From positions 2,108,001 to 2,172,000 of the forward strand of contig CP184673.1 in the NCBI GenBank assembly GCA_048814795.1: a stretch of 64,000 nucleotides of DNA, written 5' to 3'. The notes below the pieces were generated by a model that worked only from the letters and a program-made list of their open reading frames with translations, did no database searches and was not told the DNA's origin. Source of the DNA: Thermatribacter sp048814795. GTDB taxonomy: Bacteria > Atribacterota > Atribacteria > Atribacterales > Thermatribacteraceae. A program made the translations under genes and the position numbers. This document shows positions 8,877-15,925 of this stretch, piece by piece. The first letter of the stretch is position 1. Each line of letters starts with the position of its first letter.

Positions 8877-9970
8877 TATCTACCTCTCCGTTCTTCTATT
8901 TCTTTAACAAGATAATCAAAAAGGGCTCTCTCTGTCTCAAGGTAATTCTGCATCAAAGATCGCCGAACCACCGCAATTTCCTTCCTAAGAGAAGAGATGT
9001 GTTGCAAACATTCACTCAGCCGGTCTGCTCTAAAATCTTTAAGAGAAAGCAGAGTTCCCAGTCCCAGGCTGACCGAAAAAGCCTCTATTTTGGGGTCTAT
9101 ATTAAAGGCAAACCAGGGTACTCCGGACAGGGTAGCCAGGATCAAGGGGTGCAGTCGCATAGAAAAAAGCATCTTCAAAGAAGAAAAATAATCCCATATT
9201 TCCTGGGACTTAGAAAAAAATCTGCATGAACATCCTGCCTTTTTCGCAAATTCCGAAAGAAAGGGGCCGTCTCTTTCCTCGTGAAAGGCTACAATCTCCA
9301 CCTCTTCCCCACTGCGCTCGATAAAAGAACGCAGCTCCAAAGCCATTTCCTCCACAGCCAGTCCTTCAGGGCGTAGGAAAAAAGCAATTCGCTTATCTGA
9401 GTGAGTCTGCTCTGGCAAAGGATCCGACCAACACAGTATGGGATCCCCTCCCAGCGCTACCCCATTTTTCAAGCCCTTAAGAGAGGTGAGATAGCGAAAG
9501 GTTCCGGTATCACGAGCAATAAATAGGGAAACCTTTCGCAAACATGAGTTCACCATTATCCGGCTGAGGGCAAGCCTCAGAGGACCCAGACCACATCCAT
9601 AAAAAATTATCCTTTTACGCCAGCAAAGAGCCATACGCAGGAGAAATAAATAATACACGAGAGAATGAAAGCTGGTTTTATCCTGGAGCAAGCTCCCCCC
9701 GGCAACCATCACGAAATCAGCTCTGCGCAAAGCCCTGAAAACTTTCCGCCAGCTCTTGCGCTCCACAATCCGAACCTCAGCAGGGAAGGTCATCAAGGGA
9801 CGGGGTGAAGCATAAAGCACCTCTATGGAAAAGGGCACACCAATCTTTTCACTGATTTTTAAAAGGGTTTCTATGCTAGCAAGCAAACTTAGCTCATCGC
9901 CCCAGTTTCCAAACCCATAATAACCCAGAAGAAAAAAGCGCACGCTCCGAAAAGGCAAACGGTCATTCAC
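8876..9970 (-). CDS. csaB: CsaB-like polysaccharide pyruvyl transferase
   Basis: 364 residues of the polysaccharide pyruvyltransferase family. It begins with a GYYGFGNWGDELS segment like the N-terminal GxxNxGDE motif of CsaB, and shows a two-domain GT-B-like arrangement with VAGGSLLQD and a conserved MRLHPLILA helix. CsaB adds ketal pyruvate to surface polysaccharides that anchor SLH-domain S-layer proteins. The start overlaps the DUF5693-like gene by 8 bases and the stop overlaps the glycosyltransferase start. The operon therefore suggests an S-layer or sheath attached through pyruvylated glycan. SLH proteins are not in the window. Confidence 0.87.
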   Translation of the reverse strand: MNDRLPFRSVRFFLLGYYGFGNWGDELSLLASIETLLKISEKIGVPFSIEVLYASPRPLMTFPAEVRIVERKSWRKVFRALRRADFVMVAGGSLLQDKTSFHSLVYYLFLLRMALCWRKRIIFYGCGLGPLRLALSRIMVNSCLRKVSLFIARDTGTFRYLTSLKGLKNGVALGGDPILCWSDPLPEQTHSDKRIAFFLRPEGLAVEEMALELRSFIERSGEEVEIVAFHEERDGPFLSEFAKKAGCSCRFFSKSQEIWDYFSSLKMLFSMRLHPLILATLSGVPWFAFNIDPKIEAFSVSLGLGTLLSLKDFRADRLSECLQHISSLRKEIAVVRRSLMQNYLETERALFDYLVKEIEERRGR

Positions 9971-11828
9971 CCCAGTTTTTTACTCGCTCCCATATCCAGA
10001 AAAAAAGCTTCAAAGCCAGAAAATAAACTGCAAACACTGGAAGACTAAGTAAAAGGGCGTTAAAAAAGCGAAGTAAGGTAAACAAAAGGGGTGTATGTAA
10101 ATGACAAAAGGAATTAAAGAAAGTTGTAAACCCAACACCAACTGCAAGCCAGAGCCCTAAGCGATAAACCGGTAAAATTTCTCGTTTTTGCAACCACCAT
10201 ACCAGCCAGAGCGCTGGATAGCCCACCATGAACTCTTTGGTGCGAGGACGAGCAAATAGCAACTTTTCCAAAATCAGACGCATCTTGAGCTCCGCGTAAG
10301 AGGCGGGAAGCAAGGGGAAGTTGCCCGACCTGAAAAGATAAAGAGCAAAGCCAACCGCAAACAAACCTACCAGGAAAAGCTCTACCCTCCTCAGACGCTC
10401 CAGAAAAACTCGCTCCATAGAAACCCCTGCCAAACCAGATTTAAAGTAATAGAGGGCTATTATGAACAGAGGGACCAGCAAAGATACTTTAACTCCCTGA
10501 TATTGCTCTATACGTAAGACAAAAAGAGGACTGTATAGTGCTGATGCGACAATAAACCCTCCTGCAAAAGCCAGCCCAAAAGCGGTTACCAATCTCAAAA
10601 GGAAGGATCGGTGTTTAAATTCAGGGTCCATTAAGAAAAGTACCGGTAGAGCCGGACAAAAAACGCCCGCCAGCATCCCCAAAAACCTAACCCCCTGAAG
10701 CCAATCCAGAGCAGCTACCAAACACAAAAATCCAAAAATGGGCACCCCCAACCACCTGCCCCGGGGAAAGAAAAACCAGAACACCAAAGAAGCAGCCATA
10801 GAAACCAGTCCACAGAAAACAAATAACAAGGGATAAGGAATCCTGAAATCTCGAGGGGCAACCGCCGAACTCAACTCAAAACCGGCTCCAAGCAATGATG
10901 ATTTGAGTTCGTTAAGATATTCGAGATTCTGGTTCAGTGGATGAGGAGAAAGGTCTCTAAAAAAACGTATATATAAAACCCCTACCGAGCGCTCTTTCAC
11001 CGCCCGCAAAAACCTTTCCACAGCTTCACGGGGGGTGTATCTTTTAAGTTCTTCGAGAGGAATACTGTGCACCCTAAGGATAGAAGAATAAGGCAAGGAG
11101 TGAGCCAGGAACAATTCGCCCCGCTGGCCCACAAACTCCAGGTAACCCCAGTAAAGAGGTTGTTTCTTGAAAAACTCTACTACGCTACTCAGGTTCTCAG
11201 AATTTCCGAAACCAAGCACTTCTTCCCCACTGAAAATTACACCTTTACCCAGGTTCCAGAACTCCTCCTGGAGGTATTTTCTCAAATTGTCAGCAGGGAA
11301 AAACGGCCAGTTCCGGGGGCGAAAAATGATCTCATAACCTTCTTCCTTGAGCCGGGCAAGCAATTGTATATCAAAACCCGTACCCAACCGCTCCTCTTCT
11401 TCGGGAAAAAGGTTAGTTGCCAGGACGTTTGTATCCACAAGCTTAACTTTTTTACCAAGAAGCAACAACTGATTTTTAATACGCTGGGCAAGGTCAGCAC
11501 TGGAAATCTGAAAATACCGCAGATCATCTTCCCCATCAAGGGGCTGGATTAATTGAATCCAGCCTTGATCTCTCAAATCTTTAAAAGAGGGCTCACTCAC
11601 GCCCACCGTCCGAAAACCCTGTTTTTTAAGGCTTTGAAGGAGGGAAAAGGAATCAATACCCGCTATGCCCGCCAGGTAGGTAACATCGTTAAAATCAACT
11701 ACCAGCTCCACCTTTTTTCTATAAAGTTCATCTTTAACTCTAAATCCAAGAAGAGGCAAACTCAAAAGCAAAACCAGAAGGATCAACAGCCATCCCCAAA
11801 GAAGTCTGCTACTTCCAGCAGAACGCAT
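9963..11828 (-). CDS. Large multi-pass membrane protein, DUF5693-like
   Basis: 621 residues. An N-terminal membrane segment (about 9-27) precedes an extracellular domain (about 30-330) and at least seven hydrophobic segments in the C-terminal half. Length, topology and position next to csaB and tagA match the DUF5693 family of Firmicutes and relatives, whose function is not established. A role in export or assembly of the surface polymer is inference from the operon. The ATG overlaps the biotin carrier stop by 1 base, so this wall operon is fused to the upstream carboxylase module. Confidence 0.7.
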   Translation of the reverse strand: MRSAGSSRLLWGWLLILLVLLLSLPLLGFRVKDELYRKKVELVVDFNDVTYLAGIAGIDSFSLLQSLKKQGFRTVGVSEPSFKDLRDQGWIQLIQPLDGEDDLRYFQISSADLAQRIKNQLLLLGKKVKLVDTNVLATNLFPEEEERLGTGFDIQLLARLKEEGYEIIFRPRNWPFFPADNLRKYLQEEFWNLGKGVIFSGEEVLGFGNSENLSSVVEFFKKQPLYWGYLEFVGQRGELFLAHSLPYSSILRVHSIPLEELKRYTPREAVERFLRAVKERSVGVLYIRFFRDLSPHPLNQNLEYLNELKSSLLGAGFELSSAVAPRDFRIPYPLLFVFCGLVSMAASLVFWFFFPRGRWLGVPIFGFLCLVAALDWLQGVRFLGMLAGVFCPALPVLFLMDPEFKHRSFLLRLVTAFGLAFAGGFIVASALYSPLFVLRIEQYQGVKVSLLVPLFIIALYYFKSGLAGVSMERVFLERLRRVELFLVGLFAVGFALYLFRSGNFPLLPASYAELKMRLILEKLLFARPRTKEFMVGYPALWLVWWLQKREILPVYRLGLWLAVGVGFTTFFNSFCHLHTPLLFTLLRFFNALLLSLPVFAVYFLALKLFFWIWERVKNWGE

Positions 11829-12196
11829 TAGCGCAACTCCTCAATCTCGGCCAGAGGATCTCCATGGTCAACAATATCATTTTCCTCAACATAAACCTGG
11901 GTTACTACTCCCGCATTCTCTGCCACTATCTCATTCTCCATTTTCATGGCTTCCAGCACAAAAGCTACGTGTCCTGCTTCAATTCTCTGCCCTTTCTGGA
12001 CATTTACTTCCAGAATCCTACCCGGCATGGGAGCTCGCAAAGTGGTGGTTACCCTCAAGGAAGACCCAGAAGTGCCTTCCGATTCAACCTTGCTCTCTGG
12101 TTTCTGCACTTTTAAGCGAGGAGAGGTTTCTTCTTGCACCTCGCTCACTTCGACTTCAAATTCTTCTCCATTTATTCGAACTCGAAACTTACGCAT
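11828..12196 (-). CDS. Biotin carboxyl carrier protein (decarboxylase gamma/GcdC type)
   Basis: 122 residues: a short N-terminal beta segment, a flexible linker (about 20-55) and a biotinyl domain (about 55-122) with EAMKMEN. The biotinylated lysine is Lys85. The domain ends in a normal hammerhead fold (IVDHGDPLAEI). The carrier shuttles CO2 between the carboxyltransferase encoded two genes upstream and a partner not seen here. GAGGTAATCC precedes the ATG. The short linker resembles the carriers of sodium-pumping decarboxylases more than acetyl-CoA carboxylase AccB. Confidence 0.9.
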   Translation of the reverse strand: MRKFRVRINGEEFEVEVSEVQEETSPRLKVQKPESKVESEGTSGSSLRVTTTLRAPMPGRILEVNVQKGQRIEAGHVAFVLEAMKMENEIVAENAGVVTQVYVEENDIVDHGDPLAEIEELR

Positions 12197-12202
12197 TCCG
12201 GA

Positions 12203-12403
12203 TTACCTCCTCAAAGAAAATTCGAAACACTGCTCCTGCAAAGCAAGCTTTCTCCAGGAAAGACTTTTTCTCTTGACATAACTATAAGCAGTCCGACCGG
12301 TACTTTTTTTCTCTTCTTCAAGGTAAGCCAGAACGGCACCAACCACTGCCGCAACTTTCTGAAGCTCAAGACCTTCTGATGCTTTAAACCGGGAAATTAC
12401 CAT
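12203..12403 (-). CDS. Small soluble subunit resembling the cytoplasmic tail of OadG/MmdD-type subunits
   Basis: 66 residues if started at the ATG at 12403, which follows AAGGGG and overlaps the carboxyltransferase stop by 20 bases. The frame is open upstream but inside the previous gene. The sequence has a KVAAVVGAVLAYLE helix and a later WRKLALQEQ segment. This resembles the C-terminal cytoplasmic part of the gamma or delta subunit of oxaloacetate or methylmalonyl-CoA decarboxylases (AAIaAAlaayl ... Wr.agR). The usual N-terminal membrane helix is absent. It probably bridges the carboxyltransferase and the biotin carrier. The family assignment rests on pattern recognition only. Confidence 0.6.
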   Translation of the reverse strand: MVISRFKASEGLELQKVAAVVGAVLAYLEEEKKSTGRTAYSYVKRKSLSWRKLALQEQCFEFSLRR

Positions 12404-13943
12404 GCTTTTTCCCCTTTCCAATCTCTCTTTTAGTCCAAAAAACCTCAAGGGCTCGAGCAATTTTAAGCCTGGTGTATTGGGGATCAATTACCTGATCCAC
12501 ATAGCCTCTTTGGGCAGCCTGGAAGGGATTATAAAACTCTTCTCGATATCTGGCAATAACTTCCTGACGCTTGAGTTCAGGATCCACGGCTCCTTCAATC
12601 TCTTTGCGAAAAACAATGTTCACTGCTCCCTCGGCCCCCATAACCGCGATCTCCGCACTCGGCCAGGCAAAAACCATATCGGCCCCAAGATGGCGACTAC
12701 ACATGGCAAGATAAGCTCCACCATAAGCTTTACGAATGATAAGAGTAATTTTGGGCACGGTTGCTTCTGAGTAAGCATAAAGCATTTTAGCGCCATGACG
12801 AATGATGCCGCCAAATTCCTGATAAGTACCCGGCAAAAATCCAGGAACATCCACCAGTGTAACCAGAGGAATGTTGAAACAATCACAAAAGCGGATAAAC
12901 CTTGAAGCCTTGTCAGCAGCGTCAATATCCAGGCAACCAGCCAGATGCTGGGGCTGATTGGCTACGATACCCACCACATAACCTCCTATCCGGGCAAAAC
13001 CAACCACGATATTGGGTGCAAAATAGCGGTGAACTTCCATAAAGTAGTGATCATCAACTATTTCTTGAATGATTTTTTTAACATCATAAGATTTATTGGG
13101 ATTGGCCGGCATCAGGTCGTAAAAAGCGGTATTTTTTCTATCTACAGGATCGTTACACTCTTCGAAAGGAGGATCTTCAGCGTTGTTAGAAGGTAAAAAA
13201 CTCAGCAACTCACGCACCATCTGGAAAGTCTCTTTTTCACTCTTGCCGACAAAATGGGCAACTCCACTTCTTTTGGCATGAGTTTCAGCGCCACCCAGCT
13301 CTTCAGCGCTAACCTCTTCGCCAGTGGCTGCCTTAACCACCTGAGGCCCGGTAACAAACATCTTGCTTATTCCTTCAATCATAAAGACAAAATCCATCAG
13401 AGCTGGCGAATAAACAGCTCCACCAGCGCAGGGACCGGCAATAATCGCTATCTGGGGAATGACTCCCGAAGCTTGAGTATTCCGATAAAATATCTCTCCG
13501 TATCCGGATAGCGAATCAATACCTTCCTGGATACGAGCACCACCAGAATCGTTAATTCCAATAAGCGGAGCTCCTACTTTTTGAGCAATGTCCATTAATT
13601 TACAGATCTTTCTGGCGTGCATCTCACCCAGAGAACCACCCATAACCGTAAAATCCTGAGAATAAACGCAAACCAATCTCCCCTCCACAGTACCCAGGCC
13701 AGTCACCACACCATCAGCGGGAAGCTCCCTCTTGTCCATCCCAAAATAAGTAGAGCGATGAGATACAAAAAGATCTATTTCCTCGAAACTCCCGGGGTCA
13801 AGAAGAAGCTCCAGTCGCTCGCGGGCAAAAAGCTTACCTCCTAAATGCTGTTTCTCAATAGCTTTTTTACCTCCGCCTTCAAAAAGCACGGCTTCTTTCC
13901 GGAGGAGTTCTGCTACCAGCTCACGAAGCGTTTTGTAGGCCAT
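12384..13943 (-). CDS. Acyl-CoA carboxyltransferase (MmdA/PccB family)
   Basis: 519 residues with two crotonase-like halves, the usual length for the carboxyltransferase subunit of propionyl/methylmalonyl-CoA enzymes. Conserved glycine-rich oxyanion turns are visible (INDSGGARIQEG, GPCAGGAVYSPAL, KAYGGAYLAMCS). It transfers a carboxyl group between acyl-CoA and biotin. Followed by a short OadG-tail-like protein and a biotin carrier, it could act in methylmalonyl-CoA decarboxylase, a carboxylase or a transcarboxylase. No biotin carboxylase or membrane beta subunit lies nearby, so the direction is open. Methylmalonyl-CoA in a propionate pathway is the likeliest substrate. Confidence 0.9.
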   Translation of the reverse strand: MAYKTLRELVAELLRKEAVLFEGGGKKAIEKQHLGGKLFARERLELLLDPGSFEEIDLFVSHRSTYFGMDKRELPADGVVTGLGTVEGRLVCVYSQDFTVMGGSLGEMHARKICKLMDIAQKVGAPLIGINDSGGARIQEGIDSLSGYGEIFYRNTQASGVIPQIAIIAGPCAGGAVYSPALMDFVFMIEGISKMFVTGPQVVKAATGEEVSAEELGGAETHAKRSGVAHFVGKSEKETFQMVRELLSFLPSNNAEDPPFEECNDPVDRKNTAFYDLMPANPNKSYDVKKIIQEIVDDHYFMEVHRYFAPNIVVGFARIGGYVVGIVANQPQHLAGCLDIDAADKASRFIRFCDCFNIPLVTLVDVPGFLPGTYQEFGGIIRHGAKMLYAYSEATVPKITLIIRKAYGGAYLAMCSRHLGADMVFAWPSAEIAVMGAEGAVNIVFRKEIEGAVDPELKRQEVIARYREEFYNPFQAAQRGYVDQVIDPQYTRLKIARALEVFWTKREIGKGKKHGNFPV

Positions 13944-13969
13944 CCTCGTTCACTCCATAGGGGTTTCAT

Positions 13970-14815
13970 TTATTTAATCATTGAAACTTCCTTGGTAATA
14001 AGATCAGGTTTTACTCCCACCACACCTTCTATATCCACATCTATTCGATGCAGTTCAACGCCAGTAAGGTACATCACTCTATCCTGCAGATTTTTACGCA
14101 AAGAATTACAAGCGGCAAAAATAGGCTTTTCTTTTCTAAAAACGCAACCCACCATTACCACAACCCCTCTTGCTTCTCGGTGAATATCAATGCGATTCAC
14201 TGCTTCTATAAAAGACATACCAGTTAGAATCTTAAAAATCAAAGAACGAAGGGCGCGCTTACTGATCACCAGCTTACCAAGATAACTGAAAGGAGGTCGC
14301 ACTACTGTTTTACCACGATAAGAATAAAAAAACCTCCATACCGCAGGTGGCAGTGATTCCACAAAATTGCCCCATAGATTGCGTTTAATCTCTACCAGTG
14401 GAACCGGGATAGTGTGTTTGCCTTCCAACTCCCTTGCCGAGCGGGCCAGCTCTATTTCTCCGGCACTGACTATATCTTCAATACTTATAACTTTTTCAGG
14501 AAGTGGCAACTCTAATCTTTCACAAATCTTGCAGACCATTTGAGGAGAAATACCCAGAATCAGAATTTTTTCAGGTTTCAATTGCTGAATTGCCTGCTTA
14601 ACTTTTTCCCTGTGTTCGGGAAAATAAAAAACGGCCACTTTGGCCGCCCTGATTTTGTTAATTTCCGCCTTGGCCGAGATGCCAGCTACAATTTTCCCCT
14701 GAGAAATCAACAGGCCATCATCGATGATGCAATCAATACCCAGCTCCTGGGCAATTTGAGGCGCACGATAACTTTTGCCAGTTCCCGTAGCTCCCACCAG
14801 CGCATAAACCTTCAT
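13970..14815 (-). CDS. P-loop NTPase fused to an Asp23-like C-terminal domain
   Basis: 281 residues. Walker A is GATGTGKS (8-15), followed by a small P-loop domain (to about 120) resembling isopentenyltransferase or kinase folds. A linker contains a basic stretch, and a C-terminal segment (about 185-275) with KRALRSLIFKIL and HREARGVVVMVG resembles Asp23/Gls24 domains. No substrate is evident. The ATG overlaps the prfB stop by 4 bases. A stand-alone Asp23-like protein lies at 19591-19944. Asp23 proteins associate with the membrane in envelope stress in Firmicutes. What an ATPase would do there is not known. Confidence 0.65.
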   Translation of the reverse strand: MKVYALVGATGTGKSYRAPQIAQELGIDCIIDDGLLISQGKIVAGISAKAEINKIRAAKVAVFYFPEHREKVKQAIQQLKPEKILILGISPQMVCKICERLELPLPEKVISIEDIVSAGEIELARSARELEGKHTIPVPLVEIKRNLWGNFVESLPPAVWRFFYSYRGKTVVRPPFSYLGKLVISKRALRSLIFKILTGMSFIEAVNRIDIHREARGVVVMVGCVFRKEKPIFAACNSLRKNLQDRVMYLTGVELHRIDVDIEGVVGVKPDLITKEVSMIK

Positions 14816-15907
14816 ATTTTTGCTTCCTCTTTCAAAAAGGCCTCTATAAAATCGTCTATCTCTCCGTCCATAACCCTTTGCACATTACCTACTTCATGTC
14901 CAGTACGGTGATCTTTAACCAGATTATAGGGATGAAAAACATAAGTACGGATCTGGTTACCCCAGGCAATGTCTTTATGTTCACCTTTAATCTCCTGCAG
15001 TTTCTGTTTCTGTTTTTCCTGATAATATTTATAAAGCCTGGCTTTCAAAATCTTCATTGCAACTGCCTTGTTCTGGTGCTGAGAGCGTTCGTTCTGACAT
15101 TGCACAACTATGCCAGTGGGTATATGAGTAATACGAACTGCAGAATCGGTGACGTTGACGTGCTGCCCACCATGCCCTCCGGCTCTAAATGTCTCTATCT
15201 TCAAGTCCTGAGGATTGATTTCTACATCGATTTCTTCACCCATCTCCGGAATCACGTCTACCAGAGCAAAAGTAGTGTGACGCCTACGATTAGCATCAAA
15301 AGGAGAAATTCTGATAAGCCGGTGCACTCCGTGTTCTGATTTAAGATATCCATAGGCATAGTCGCCCTGAACTATAAAAGTAACATGTTTAAAACCAGCT
15401 TCTTCACCCTCTAAAATATCCGTTACCGTCACCGTGAAGCCCTTTCTTTCGCAAAAGCGAGTGTACATCCTGAAAAGCATCTGTACCCAGTCCTGCGACT
15501 CGGTGCCCCCAGCTCCAGAGTGAATAGTAACAATTGCATTTTTCGCATCTTCTTCCTCTTGAAAGAAGATGCGAATTTCCAGGTCCTCACTCATCGCAGA
15601 AAGCTCTCTTATTTCCCTAATCAGTTCCGAATACTCGGGGTCGGTAGGGGAAATAAGCTGCGCAAACTCTTTGCTTTCCTCAAGCCTTTTACTTAAAGTT
15701 TCAAAACTATCGAGTAAATTACGATAAAATTTGTATTTTTTCAAAACCCGGTTTTGTTTCTGAGAATCCTCCCAGAAATCACTCTGGGACATTTCTTTCT
15801 CCAGCTCTTCAAGCCGCTCTCGAACTCCACGCCGGTCAAAGATAACCTCCGATTTCCCTGAGTTTTTCCTCAATTTGCTGTAATTCGAAGGTTAAGTCGC
15901 TATTCAT
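14812..15907 (-). CDS. prfB: Peptide chain release factor 2 with programmed +1 frameshift
   Basis: RF2 recognises UGA and UAA and triggers peptide release. The SPF codon-recognition motif (ISPFDANRRR) and the catalytic GGQ (GGHGGQHVN) are both present. Translation starts at the ATG at 15907 and runs 23 codons to an in-frame TGA at 15838-15836. The shift site CTTTGAC is preceded by GGAGG, the classical autoregulatory layout. A +1 slip on CTT enters the main frame at GAC (15837) and gives a protein of about 364 residues, a normal RF2 length. Low RF2 favours the slip, so the gene senses its own product. The downstream P-loop gene overlaps the stop. Confidence 0.95.
15835..15850 (-). promoter_or_regulatory. 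prfB recoding site
   Basis: Internal Shine-Dalgarno GGAGG (15850-15846), four bases, then the slippery CTT followed by TGA and C (15841-15835). This is the conserved RF2 frameshift signal. In Escherichia coli the spacing is 3 bases, here 4. Confidence 0.92.
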
Positions 15908-15925
15908 AATGGCATCACCCTTTTC

